From: Ophioderma brevispina
Lineage: Eukaryota; Echinodermata; Ophiuroidea; Amphilepidida; Ophiodermatidae
Assembly (NCBI GenBank): GCA_023653785.1
Contig: JAMKCH010035844.1
Coordinates: 1 to 64,000, forward strand
DNA length: 64,000 bases
Reading direction: 5' to 3'
In this document: one piece after another, positions 1 through 10,850 of the stretch
How the letters are laid out: each line of letters starts with the position of its first letter
Position numbering within the stretch: position 1 is the stretch's first letter
Notes under the pieces: generated by a model
Database searches by the model: none
Seen by the model: only the letters and a program-made list of their open reading frames with translations
Told to the model about the DNA's origin: nothing
Made by a program: the position numbers and the translations under genes

Positions 1-112
1 GCGACCTGGTGTGAATCTATCAGACCACGGACTGATAATCAATAGTTCACAAATGATGTCACTGGGCGGTACTCTTTTTTCTGACCCTGTTTATTGCAAT
101 GGAAGTCCCACC

Positions 113-620
113 CCAAAGACAGGCAGGAGGAAAAGTGGGGAAATTTGGAGGCTCCTTTCACGGGAAATCTTGCATCCTCGCGGGAAATGAGGGAGAAAGT
201 GAAAAGATAATGAGAGAGAGAGAGACAAATAAAAGGATAATAAAATTTGAAGTAACGAGTATTTTTATCCAAAATACGGGCCGAAAATAAATATAAATGA
301 ATTCCCGAAAATGTCGCGTCGGGTTCCAATTTCTTGTAGTTATCCGCCGGCCGGCTGAGGTCTGTACAGCCAAGACCAGCTGCCTGAAGCTTTGTACCGC
401 GGGGAAGAAAAATCATGATGATTAAAAAAATGATCCGGGAAATTCCCTAAGCCAGTTAGCTTTCAAACATACTGAATCCTTTCATAACGTTTCAGCTCAT
501 GCCACAGGTAATCACGTCACACACGTGTAATTTCTGATCACAAATCTGCAATTACCGGTTAAGATTCTAATAGCTCTTATGTCGAAAGACGAGTTTCTAA
601 ACATTTGTTTTGTGATCGAC
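113..620 (+). repeat. Diverged long repeat, copy 1
   Basis: This matches 34,110-34,520 in the same orientation over nearly its whole length: GGAAAAGTGGGG, CTCCTTTCACGGGAAATC, GAGAGAGAGA, GATGATTAAAAAA, GGGAAATTCCC.AAGCCAGTTA, CAGGTAATCACGTCAC and TAATTTCTGATCACAAAT. Gaps of a few bases are frequent. No gene was recognised in either copy. Confidence 0.85.
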
Positions 621-1659
621 ATGATCGATTGAATTTATTTGATTTACACTTCTGTAACTTGGATATGGTAGTCTAACAGGACCGTTTTTTAGTTGAGGTA
701 CGTAACAGTGGCGTTATTTCTTTTGACATTGGGGGGGGTGAGGGGTTGATGAAAATTTATGAATGAAGCGTTGTTGCTGAAAAGATCCCTTAATAGCACA
801 TATGCCAAAAAAATTTGCCCATGAGAAGCTAATATCGTTAAATATAATTTGTAATTCTAACAAAATTGCGCGCGAAGCGTGCGGAAATCCATTTGTAATA
901 GTCTGTTAAAATATGAGGTTTTTTTGGTCAAAAAACCATGAAGGCATTCACATTTGGGGGGATGATCGTATTGACCATCCCCCCCATCAAAATATTGGGG
1001 GGATGATAACACCCCCAATCCCCCCGGGAATTTACGCCTTTATGGTGGTAACTTACTGGATTCTGGTGAATTTCACGCTTTATTTTGGCGGCAACAAATA
1101 CCAATTTATCAGTGCGAGGAGAAAAAAAAACGCAGAAAAGCTGGTGTTTATCGCCAATCACCCGGAACTTGAGAATCAATTTGGACAGGTGAAAGAATTC
1201 ATTTTGGAAGCTGTCCGGGCGGGAAAATCATATTCGGCTTCCCGGGAAATTTCCTTTTTTTCCAGACCTGCACAAGAATTTGGTAGTCGGTTTAAATATC
1301 ATTTACTGGGACCTTTAAAGTTAAAGGTCTGTTTGCTGGCAATGGAAATTTCACAAAAAATTGCACAGGATTTGTAGCTAGTGAAATCAGGCTCTTCAAC
1401 ACTTTGTTGTTCTTTACAATTTGTTTTATTATGGTTTTATCTAATGAATGAGTTTAAACAGTATGCAGTGTCCAATGGCACTGGATAGCAATTAATCGGG
1501 CAATAAATTTGAATCTGTATATGACATAAAGGTATAAAAATATCCTGATAAAAAGACATGGCTGCTCCTGAGACTGAGACCACACCAATTAAGCAAATAG
1601 TTAATTGGGATACAGTGATGTCACCTGTGATTGGGGCATCGAACAATCTGATACACATA
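621..1659. other. Intron 10 sequence, no gene recognised
   Basis: A CAGTGGCGTTATT motif at 708 resembles a hAT terminus. Around 955-1030 there are GGGGGGATGAT/ATCATCCCCCC inverted blocks. A 154-codon open frame from 913 has no recognisable motif and runs across these blocks; I regard it as chance. Confidence 0.6.
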
Positions 1660-2155
1660 GGCATGGAAAGGCGGGAGGAGAAGATGGGAAAGAGAGGTGG
1701 AGGAGGAGGGAAAGGAGATGGAGTGGGAGAGGAGGGAGAAAGGGAAGGAGGGAAGAGAGGAGGGAAAGGAGGGTAGCGAGAGGGGAAAGTGGGAAGAAGA
1801 GGAAAAGGAGGAAAGAGGGAAAGGGAGAAGAAGAGGAAAAGAAGGGAGAGAAGAGGGAGAAGGAGGGAGAGAGAGAGGAAAGGGCGAAAGGAGGGAGAGA
1901 GGAGGCGAACTGGGGATGAGAGCAGGGAAAGGAAGGAGGAAGAGGGAAAGGAGGAGGGAGAAGAGGGAAAGGAGGGAGAGAAGAGGAGAGAGGAAGGGAA
2001 AGGAGGGAGGACAGAGGCGGGACTGGAGGGAGAGAGGAGGGAAGGAGGGAAAGAGTGAGGGAAAGAAGAGGAGAGGAGGGGAAAGAGAGAGAAGGAAAGG
2101 AGAGGGAGGGAAGGTGAAGAAGAGTTGGGGACAGAGGAAAGGTGGGGAATAAAGA
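1660..2155 (+). repeat. 500-bp polypurine (GGA/GAA) tract
   Basis: Almost every base on the plus strand is G or A, in irregular GGAGG, GAGAGA and GGGAAAGG units. In the direction of the SHP2 gene this is a polypyrimidine tract that begins about 20 nt after the exon 10 donor. Long open frames in both orientations here are low-complexity artefacts. Confidence 0.95.
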
Positions 2156-2175
2156 ATTAAATACATTATTCTTAC

Positions 2176-2305
2176 AAAACTCTTATGTGTAAGGTGAAAC
2201 TCCCGAAGTGTGAAGTCTGCTGATTCTTGTTCTGCGATAGCTACTAATGTAAGCTTGCCAAATTCTCTTTTTATCTTTGTCAGGCCAGTACCGCACACAT
2301 TTGTT
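2176..2305 (-). CDS. PTPN11: SHP2 exon 10: NKCVRYWP...TLREF (frameshifted, odd acceptor)
   Basis: The exon reads NKCVRYWPDKDKK in one frame. After one extra base it reads EFGKLTLVAIAEQESADFTL then REFHLTHKSF, and it ends at a strong donor gtaaga. The human counterpart is SKCVKYWPDEY...YTLRELKLSKVGQ. The expected acceptor AG just before the NKC codons is not present: the sequence reads ttttctgcataa and then the coding part. So either the acceptor is mutated or the base calls are wrong here. The 5' boundary is inferred from the homology. This is the last SHP2 exon in the window. Confidence 0.88.
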
Positions 2306-3960
2306 TTATGCAGAAAAGTTGAGAATGGTTTTTCATTAGGAACAATAACAGTTGGCTTCATCAAAGTTTCAGGGTGACTATGTTAAGTTACTTCAATTGT
2401 GTTAACATCGACATGGAATAGCAATCAGAAAAAGTGGCAATTCATATTCACAAAGTATGTTGATATAGGTATTTATCATTTAGTAGACATGAATCCTTGA
2501 ATCTAATTGGTTAAAAGGCCAATAATTATATTTCTGTATTGTGTTGGTAGGAATTTTGCTACCACGTTAATATATCCCGTACTGCGTTGAGATTACACCA
2601 AAGTATAGAACCAGACTTTACATACATTAAAATATATGTGTAAGATCTGTGGAAGAAACTGCTCTACAGTCCCCCTTGAGAAGCACACAATCCCAATATG
2701 GCCCTTTTTGCAACACACTGCTGTGGTGTGATGCTACAATGACAAAACACAATGATACATAATTTATTCTTATGTTCTTCTGTAAAATTTCGACGAAATT
2801 CCCTGTTTTAAGAGAAATGGTGGTACACGGAAGTCTTCAAAGAGGTGAGTTGTTAAATATTTCCTCAGGCTAACAGTACGTGCAGTGGTCAGGCATAATC
2901 TGCAAGAATTCAACTACTGTGCAGTGCCTCTCTCACATGAACAGCCTGGTCTAGGGACTGCCTTGTTTGGGCATTGGGCACGATGGTTACAAGACTTAGT
3001 TTATGTTGTTGATTGGATTTTGTAGGCCTCCATAGATATTAGTGATATGCCTAGACTAGGCCAGAGGCCAGTGGTCTAGGCCTAATGAACTTGTTTAATA
3101 TTTGGAAAGCCAAAATTTAGTGCTTGGCCCCCGGTGGGCTCAACTCAAATCTGTTGAACTGACCGTAATGATCGTTACCAAAAAATCGCGGACAAATATG
3201 GCAAGCGAGAGCGAACATAGATGTGAAAACCCTGTTGTAATACAGTTTTTGCGTCCATCATTGTATTCACAAATACATATCAATGGATAGAACCACCCAT
3301 ACGAGGGGACCCATGTCATTAACCACCAGGGGGCCGATGTGTCCGCGTTTTGGCAAAGCTTGGTAACGATCATGCGGGTCAGTGTTGCCGGTTGGGTGAG
3401 GCCCACAGGGGGCTTGGCCATTGACATGGTCTAACTCTGGCTGGCTATTCCAGATTTAGAATCTGAATCTACTTTAGGTTAACACTTCAATATTCATGTC
3501 TTACACATGATCAATCGTTATCCCGTTGTTCTACGCACAAACGGAAAATAAGTATGGTTGGGTGCCGTGATCACATTAGGCCTACGGCCTAAGGTCGATA
3601 TCAGTACCAAACCATAGGTCATTTTTCTGTATTGCGTGAACAACAGGAGATAACTAATAATACCACACAGAGTGAAGACAGTCTTGACTCTTCACAAGCA
3701 TGCCAAGCAGGATTGATACATATATTACTTGGAAGGTACACTCTACTTTTAGAAAACCGTTTATTCCGAAAATATTTGAAAACATGTTATTCGGTGTTCC
3801 TGAATTGGGTTAATTAATCACTTGCATGCAACTTCTTTTTCTTGTTTCAACAACAATGCATGGGCACATCTGATTTACTAACACATTGTATCATTTTCCT
3901 CTACAAGTTTTGTGTTATTACTTGCAGAATTATTCAATGCAGCCATACACTGATTATAGG
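2306..3960. other. Intron 9 sequence, nothing recognised
   Basis: AT-rich, with no open frame or repeat I can identify. A palindromic-looking GGCCTAGACTAGGCCAGAGG region occurs near 3,050-3,085. Confidence 0.6.
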
Positions 3961-4327
3961 TTAAAGGCACTATCAGTGATTTGCTAAATCAGAAAATCAA
4001 AAAAATCATCAAAAATCAGATTTCTGCATGTTTGTAACAAGTATGGGTATCCTAACATACCCTATAAGTGATACGACCAAAAGCAACCCAATAAGGACAA
4101 AATAGGATATTTTAGTCATTACTGTCCATTCAAAACACTTACTGCAACACGTAATTGAATGGCGATTCGTATCTTTGAAAACTGCTGTTTTCTCCCTTTT
4201 CTGTCAATTTTTCAATTGGAAAAAATACCTTATGTGAATTCTACCGACTCATCCTTCACTTTTAAGCTACTCTTGCAAATTTCAAATATTTTTGCTTTTT
4301 TGGTTGAATCACTGATAGTGTCTTTAA
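3961..4327. mobile_element. TTAA-flanked MITE, 367 bp
   Basis: The ends are inverted repeats beginning TTAAAGGCACTATCAGTG on the left and, on the opposite strand, TTAAAGACACTATCAGTG on the right. The outer TTAA fits the TTAA target preference of piggyBac transposons. The interior is AT-rich and non-coding. The first four bases may be the target duplication rather than the element. Confidence 0.75.
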
Positions 4328-5097
4328 TAGCTGTGAAACTTTAGGTTGTTTTAAATCAAAGCTGTGCATTTTGGTTTAATGCAGCTTCAATTTAAAACAA
4401 TAAAAATGCTGCATGTTAAAACTTGCAAGATCCCCCTGGCGGGGAGCAAACTGGCAGCGAGCAAATATGCAAATGAGCTCATTAATATGCACAAATAATG
4501 ATGACACAGTGCATGGCCTTTACTTGCATCCACCACTGCCTACATGACCAAGTTTCATCAAATTTGGACATTAGAATCTGGTACAAGTTCACCTTTTTAG
4601 TCAACCTAATCAAATTAACCTCCCGGTTAACCTACAACCAAAAGGAAACACGCGACACACAGAAGGAATGTGCTGTTGCAAAATCCCCCGCAGCTTTTTT
4701 TAAGCCAGGGGGGTAAAAAAACAACTGCATCAATGATGCAGAAGTCTTCTCACATTCTTGTCACACCTTTATCATTTTTTTCCAAATGTAAATAATATAA
4801 ACATAATTGACTTGGTGTTGACCTGACCCAAATAAATCAAAATAGATGGCAGCAATACAGACACAAACCCCAAACTGATTTCAGCACTTTGATGTGGGCT
4901 GATCAGTGTTCCCATAGCCCATATATGACCTCGTCCTCATCTGTTATTCTTGAAAATTAAAAACTCTTACAGTGGAGGTGATTCTCCAACTCTGACAGTT
5001 TTGGAATAAAAAATATTGCTTGATAACAAAAAAAATCCCAAAGATTTTAAGATTATATTTTTTTTTCAGTATAAACTAATGACGATGTTGAAATTTC

Positions 5098-5440
5098 TTG
5101 GCCGCCACCACAGCCTGGGTATAATGATCTTGTTTACAACCATTGGTTACCGGTTGAAAAAGGCATCATCTACAAGATTCTGTTATTGACTTACAAAGCC
5201 ATCAATGGTCAATCGCCTGCTTATATATCAGAACTCATCAACATTTACAATCCTCCCCGTTCACTCCGTTCTCGCTCGAAAACACTACTCGTCTCTCCAA
5301 GATTTTCAACATCATATGGACATCGTGCTTTTTCTGTTGCAGCTCCGTCCTTGTGGAACAATTTACCGGTTTACATCCGCCATGCTACCTCTCTGAGTGT
5401 TTTCAAAACACTTGTAAAAACCCATCTACTTACTTCATAA
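5098..5440 (+). pseudogene. LINE (CR1/L2-type) reverse transcriptase, C-terminal end
   Basis: The frame from about 5143 reads HWLPVEKGIIYKILLLTYKA, then INGQSPAYISELI, PPRSLRSRSK, YGHRAFSVAAPSLWNNLP and FKTLVKTHLL, and stops at 5438-5440. This is the standard tail of CR1/L2-like non-LTR retrotransposon reverse transcriptases, the region after the RT core. The first 45 bp are in a shifted frame. The element is 5'-truncated, as is usual for LINEs. It lies in SHP2 intron 9, antisense to the gene. Confidence 0.9.
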
Positions 5441-5587
5441 CAGTCATTCTCTCCATTTTGCCATGTATTATCTATTTGCTGTTTTTATAGATTTTAACTT
5501 AAGATTGTTATTTAAGTCATAATGTGTAGTTTTGTTTTGCAAAGGGCATAGAGACCTTCTGGTTTAAATGCACTTAAAAAAAATCAT

Positions 5588-5590
<3 letters not shown>

Positions 5591-5626
<36 letters not shown>
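5591..5626 (+). repeat. Poly-T run (36 T)
   Basis: Uninterrupted T run about 150 bp after the LINE tail at 5,440; not its poly-A. Possibly an A-tail of a minus-strand retroelement. Confidence 0.95.
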
Positions 5627-5630
<4 letters not shown>

Positions 5631-5673
5631 GTTAATTTAATAGTAGCTTTCTTTAAACTGTTCAAAATATCTT

Positions 5674-5790
5674 TTAAAGGTGTTAGTTCAGATCGTTTTT
5701 GGGAAGTAGAATTTGATATCAGATGAAAGGCCATATGCTTCACGTCTTCCTGAAATTTCAGCCTTCGCATTCATTTCTTACCATAGACAG
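5674..5790 (+). mobile_element. Partial copy of the 37.3-kb TTAA MITE family
   Basis: The segment starts TTAAAGGTGTTAGTTCAGAT and shares GATATCAGATGAAAGG, CTTCCTGAAATTTCAGC and their spacing with the element at 37,287-37,630. The right terminus is missing; the match fades into a (GACA)n and CA-rich simple repeat. Confidence 0.7.
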
Positions 5791-5933
5791 ACAGACAGAC
5801 ACACAAGTTGACGAGAGTATACTTGTGCGACTTTTCTTTTGTTAAAAATAGACACACAAGACTGAAAATTAGACACACAACCAATGATGGAATAAAAAGC
5901 ATAAGAAATGAAGCCACACAAGTATACCTCAGT

Positions 5934-5958
5934 TAGCACACACACACACACACACAGA
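5934..5958 (+). repeat. (CA)n microsatellite
   Basis: CA dinucleotide run close to the SHP2 exon 9 donor, in a stretch with further CACACAAG motifs from 5,790. Confidence 0.95.
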
Positions 5959-6040
5959 CATGCTACAAAAGCAATCTCTATCTCCCTCTTGTCAGAGAAA
6001 GGACAAAAATCCCACTATAACAAAGTTTCCACATGCATAC

Positions 6041-6247
6041 CTTTCCTCTCTCAACCTCTTTTGTTGTCATGACAATAACCCTAGTATTCTCTTGCCACAC
6101 CATTCTCCATACATCAGGCACGGTGTCTTTAAGGCAGCCTTGTGTGGCGATATACTTCTTTTGTCTTTCCCAGCTCAGATCCATCTTCTCCACATTTTCT
6201 CCCTGATGCCTGAGGGCCTTCTGGTTCTGCTCCCAGGCCTGGGCCAA
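6041..6247 (-). CDS. PTPN11: SHP2 exon 9: phosphatase core YIATQGC...EVERGK
   Basis: The exon has 69 uninterrupted codons between a pyrimidine-rich acceptor (ctaatttgctttgtacag) and a donor gtatgc. The C-terminal 40 residues hold [21 protein letters not shown] and [14 protein letters not shown], nearly identical to vertebrate SHP2, where the exon also ends after ERGK in phase 0. The N-terminal 28 residues ([18 protein letters not shown] and on) replace a 14-residue human segment and add about 16 residues between DYINANYID and the KKYIATQ strand. Drosophila corkscrew is known to carry a larger insert inside its phosphatase domain; whether this one is related cannot be told here. Confidence 0.94.
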
Positions 6248-6333
6248 CTGTACAAAGCAAATTAGAAGATAAGGTTACAATTCCATGAGCACAAAACTCA
6301 GCGTTGCCAACCAAAATTTCGGTTCACAAAACC

Positions 6334-6487
6334 CAGTGTTGCCAACCAAAATTTTGTTTAGGTGCAACACGGGTGGGCAAAAGTAGCCCAATTTTTACCT
6401 TAACCACTGGTTTCTATGGACAAAATAATTGCCGCTGTTCAAAAGTAGCCCCAATTGGGTGGGTAAAGCACGGTATTGGCAACACTG
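6334..6487. mobile_element. hAT-type MITE, 154 bp
   Basis: The terminal inverted repeat is CAGTGTTGCCAA, present at both ends. The element is flanked by ACAAAACC and ATAAAACC, an 8-bp target duplication with one mismatch, as expected for the hAT superfamily. It has no coding capacity. It lies 86 bp upstream of the SHP2 exon 9 acceptor. A 35-bp partial tandem copy of its left end (about 6289-6325, including the target duplication) precedes it. Confidence 0.85.
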
Positions 6488-6499
6488 ATAAAACCATAG

Positions 6500-8038
6500 T
6501 TTGGGCAGTGTGTCATATCCACCCGCGTGTATTATTTTTTACCCCACCCTTTTTTATTAAAGCATGCTTTATATCAGAAATTGCAACCCCACCCTTTTGC
6601 TGAGTCGCCATTCCTATACACACAAACACACATCTATCAATGGTGGTTGAATTTAGATACCTAACCAGAACAGCGTATTGCTATTGTATTGGGGCCGTGA
6701 GTCCAGCATTGACTAGCACTTAGACTTTGACTAGCTCAAACCTCTGGGCTTAGATTACATGTGTATTTTTGTACCAAAATCAAAAATATGGAATAAAATG
6801 CTTGAAACATGCACAGAAACTTTTGTGAAATGATATTCTGAACTGAACTGTTTGTTATATTGTCCTAAACATAGTGTTTTCCATTAAAAATTCTACAGGC
6901 CACTCAATCACAATTTAACGTTGCATTTTGTTATTTTGTCTTAACTCTTAAGCTGTATATTACAAAATAGGCATGGCTACAGTCAAAACATGAATAATGC
7001 AGATAATGCCCTCAATAATGCAAATTAATACATTCCCCTATCGGTTAACTATTATATTAATTTATGTCCAAAATGATTTTGTTCACTGATAAACTTGGAA
7101 GACAATATTGGCTTTGAGTTTCTCAAAAATTTTAATTATGATTTTGTTGTGTGCAGAACCTTTATGCAAAATCACCTTTGGTTCACGCAAGTGTTAACCC
7201 ATGCTTTTTATTAATAACCCATGCTTTTATTAAACACAATTTTTAGCAGGAAAATGTTTAACCCTACCCTATAGGAATTTTGGCAACTTATTTACCCCAC
7301 GCTTACTAAAGCGTGGGGTGCCAACTATGAAAACTTTAGTTTTTATTTCATCATGTGCAAAAGTTGAATATCATCAAGACCACTCACTCACCACTTTGTT
7401 CTTTGACATATATAAACTTATTTTGTTGATTTTCAAGGTTGAAATCAAATATTCACCTTTAAATGAACTAAATACATTCTGCTAGTATCCTAGTATGAGA
7501 ATTGGTACGATTGTGTAACTGTTAAATATTTATTTACTGCAACTTGATCTTTCCAATTCCCTCTTATATAAAAAAAAATCTAATAACTTTTTCTACTAAG
7601 CCTAAACCAATTATACAGTACGGGTTTGGTCTGACTTTATATATTCTCCATGTTCACTTATATCTGGCATCGGAAGAACTGGCAGGGTTTCCTATATGGC
7701 AGTACCAATATCTTCATTAGTTACAGTCAGGTCAGGTTCTTTTGGGGCCTGCTACTGGTATCCTGGTAACTAGTATTATTACACCTTATAAATATTCATG
7801 AGATAATAGGCATAAGTCCTTTCATTTCATTGGTTAATTGCACTGGACACAGGGATGATAAATTGAGCTATCTGTGAATTTGAGCTATTTCCCGTGCGGT
7901 ACTTTTTACTACTTTCCCTACATCATCGTACCCAGAGGCAAAAGTTATCCATGTTTATAGCGTTAAGTCACGCATTTTAGTTATTACGGTTCTCCAAAAA
8001 AGAAGGAACTTGCTCCGTTGTTAACAACAACAACAAAA
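6500..8038. other. Intron 8 sequence, nothing recognised
   Basis: AT-rich intronic sequence between the 6.33-kb MITE and the Crypton gene. It holds repeated AACCCATGCTTTTATTAA at 7,196 and 7,217. Confidence 0.55.
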
Positions 8039-9890
8039 ATGTCCGCCGCCAGTAGTCGGTCAGCGTCTTTGACAGACGACGAAATTGCTGCGTTAATACA
8101 AAATAAAGATGCACAAAACATGCGATTTGTCGTCCGGAAAGCAGTGAACATCTTTTCAGACTACTGCACGGAAAAAGGAAGTTCTCTCGCGGAAGCTGAA
8201 GCGCTAAATTGTGCTGACTTGGACGAGTTGTTGGGGCGATTTTACGCCGAAGTTCGTAAACGGGATGGCGATTTCTATGCAAAGAAAAGCTTACAGTCAA
8301 CACGATATGGTCTCCAAAGGCACTTTGAAAATACCAGAAATGTTGACATCGTCAAAGATAAAGAGTTTAAGCACTCTAGCCTGATCTACAAGAGCATGTT
8401 GGTGAAGCTAAAGCAGGTGGGAAAAGCGAGGGTACAACACAAGAAAGTGATTCACCCTGAAAGACATGGCCAAGATGTTTTCGTCTAAGACTTGTAAGCA
8501 ACACCGCGAGGCTGCCAAAACAAGTCTCATAGACTACATGCTCTACTGGCCAACAGTTATTTCTTCGGTCGGGGCGGAAAACCTGCGCACAAATGACAAA
8601 AGAAGATCTTAAAGTTTGCAGACCCTAGTGGATTGAGGTATGTTGAGTTGAAGGTAGACAAATTGACCAAAACTGAACGTGGGGAAGGGGATGAAGGCCT
8701 GGAAAGGGGGCTTGATGTATGAATACCCAAAAATCCTGTCATGTGCCCTGTAACCAGCTTTGAAAAGTATGTTGCGGCTCTTACCCAAACGTGATGCTTC
8801 TGGCAGCGCCCAGAGTGTGGCAAAGAATGACGGTGTGGTATGCATAGGGGGTCTGGAGAGTCCTGGGATTGGGTCCCGCACGACTCATCTCGGTACCGGG
8901 GAATAAAAATCCCTACCCGATTCCCGAAATTTCCTATATAACCAAAAACCTGGCTAAACTCACTTCACTCACGAGGATCTGCAGCAAATAGTGCCACTCA
9001 AGTACTAAATCCTTCAAAGTTTCCATTGAGTAATTAAAAGATAATCCTCAAAAACAACACAGGCATTGCACGGGTCGCTATGATTCAAATCGGTCAACAA
9101 ACACAAGATAAAAAACGACTCGACATGATGTCTCGAACGCTGGCGCTGGTGTTTTACGACTCACATTCATTCGATCATAGGGCGGTTCTCTAGAGAAAAA
9201 GGAACATAATTTTATGAGCAGAATAAAAATGTCGCGGCCATGAGCGACAATAAACATCCCACACGTTCGGTAGGAATGGTCAATTTTTACTTCTTTAGGC
9301 CTGAGAAGATAAGTACTTCACCTTTTATAGTAAAAGCACATGTTTTGTTGCTACTTATGACGTGTAGAGCCAGTTAGAGTTTGTTAATTTCAAGTGAGTT
9401 GACATCGACACGGGCGGGACCCGTCCGAATCCTGGGACTCGCTAAGATCAATATTTGTTTGACTTGGCATGGCAAGTTTAAATAACAACGGTAAATGTAA
9501 ATTTTTGTTAAATACTTGAATCAAATTTTCAAATTTGAAGGATCGGGTACCCGGGTACTCGCTCGAAAAAAAACGGGTACCGGAATCAAATAACCCGCAA
9601 ATGAGACCCCTAGTATGACAACATGCCAGTTGGTAAAATCCCACACTCTTCAACAAAACCAAGGACATCCTGCAATGAAGCAGGAATTGTTCGTACCCTC
9701 CGTACAAGAATCACTGTCTTCGTGCAACTGAGTATTTAATGTCTAGAATTCGCAGGTTTTGAAGCCACGTGGACATTATGGCCGTCTCAGTCATAAGTCA
9801 GAAGACAGCATTCGTAGCTACTCAAGACTAGTGATCGAGAAGAAGAAGAACATGGAGTGCACAATCTCAAGCATAAATGCCAGCGTGTAG
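8039..9890 (+). pseudogene. Crypton-type tyrosine recombinase gene (KIAA1958-like, DUF3504), interrupted
   Basis: This looks like an intronless Crypton transposon gene inside SHP2 intron 8, in the opposite orientation. It opens at ATG 8039 (MSAASSRSASLTDDEIAAL) and stays open to 8488, with the typical block LDELLGRFYAEVRKRDGDFY. Further blocks follow in shifted frames: ENLR and DPSGLRYVEL near 8580-8650, MYEYPKNPVMCPVTSFEKYV near 8717-8776, and FWQRPE near 8795. After a 768-bp insertion come WYDNMPVGK (9613 on), NHCLRAT and GHKSEDSIRSYSR, then a stop at 9888-9890. NHCLRAT holds the H-x-x-R box, and the following His and Tyr fit the catalytic set of tyrosine recombinases. Frameshifts, an internal stop and the insertion make it non-functional as read. 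It could instead be a domesticated relative (KIAA1958, QRICH1, ZMYM), but those genes have introns. Confidence 0.85.
8845..9612. mobile_element. hAT-like element inserted in the Crypton gene
   Basis: The termini are TAGGGGGTCT and AGACCCCTA in inverted orientation. The flanks are GTATGCA on the left and GTATGACA on the right, an 8-bp target duplication with one base lost. Removing the insert and one duplicate joins a TGG codon to TATGACAACATG, giving the conserved WYDNMPVGK block of the host gene, so the boundaries are certain. The interior has no coding capacity. It holds a second inverted pair (GTCCTGGGATTGGGTCCCGC near 8863 and its partner near 9412-9441) and several GGGTACC motifs. Confidence 0.85.
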
Positions 9891-10515
9891 GCCTAAGTGA
9901 AGCGTCAGTTGACATGGATCACGACCATCCGCTTACACGGGCTCTTCAACATGGTAGTTCTGTTGAAAGTCTGGTGTGCCTTTTGTGACCATCAACAAAC
10001 ACAGTGACACTTCATCCAGTCACTCTTCCATATTTGATGTGGATTTGAAGGGGGCTTGTGTTGACATCTTCCAGGCGGATATGGTGTAAAGGATCTTCAC
10101 AAATTTCTTTTGAATTGTTGGATGGGAGTGAGTCGGCTGTGGGCTAGCAAAGCAAATCAGCTACCAGTGTCCAAAATAATAACCACGTTAAATTTTTATA
10201 ATTGCAACATGCAAATCCACCAGTAGAATTTACAAAGAAAAGAAAAATGTAAATACGTCCAAAAATGGGAATGTTCTGCATTTTTTTTGACACGTGTTAA
10301 GGATTTGATTTGGATTACTTAAAACAAAACGTTAGAACATTGAAACTGTGATGGTTTGCTTTTGTGGAACACTGGATAACTGATTGAACATTGGATTCTT
10401 AACAAGGAATGGGAAGGTTGGCACCGTAGAAGAGAAATTCACAAGCAGGAAAGTGGTAAGTTACATAATTTCCTTATGCCAAATCTATAAATATATGCAT
10501 AAGGTGTATAAAACA

Positions 10516-10650
10516 AATACTACATGCTATGTCGGGGAATAGTGCAACTATTTTCCCCTCGGTACTGGCACAGCCTTACCACCTATATGCCTGTAGCCAG
10601 TACCTCGGGGAAAAATAGATTGCACTATTTCACCTCCAACATGTAGTATT
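10516..10650. mobile_element. Foldback MITE, 135 bp
   Basis: The two halves are imperfect inverted repeats of about 53 bp that begin AATACTACATG and include TCGGGGAATAGTGCAA, with a 29-bp loop. Both flanks carry GTATA. It lies 134 bp downstream of SHP2 exon 8 in the gene's direction. Confidence 0.75.
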
Positions 10651-10783
10651 GTATACTTACCTGTCCCAGGGCCGGGTTGTCAGCAACTAACCGTACACAA
10701 CAGTTGCTGTGAATGTGAGGTGAAGCCGGCTTACCCCGTTAGCATGGACAAAAATGGATTAAAACTTTGGTGTTACTACTTAC

Positions 10784-10850
10784 ATCTATATAGTTTGCAT
10801 TGAGTAGTCCCCTTTTTCTCAATCCGTCAGAATAAATCTAGAATGATCAA
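10784..10850 (-). CDS. PTPN11: SHP2 exon 8: PTP motif DHSR...DYINANYID (frameshifted)
   Basis: The acceptor is ttattttcag and the donor gtaagtag. The exon starts DHSRFILTD, hits an in-frame stop, and continues EKGDY. After one missing base it reads NANYID. This is the conserved FDH-R-L...DYINANYI motif that forms the phosphotyrosine-recognition loop of PTPs. The exon is 67 bp (80 in human), so some bases are probably missing. It ends in phase 0, which fits exon 9. Confidence 0.85.

Noticed and set aside
913..1377. 154-codon plus-strand open frame
   Set aside because: It crosses G/C-rich inverted blocks typical of a repeat and has no known motif; no splice or conservation evidence.
1621..2364. 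247-codon minus-strand open frame
   Set aside because: Most of it is the CT-rich low-complexity tract; only the 5' part overlaps real SHP2 exon 10.
10670..10735. Second candidate for SHP2 exon 8 (RLVADNPALGQ before a strong gtaagtat donor)
   Set aside because: The exon at 10,784-10,850 carries the true DHSR and NANYID motifs with proper splice sites.
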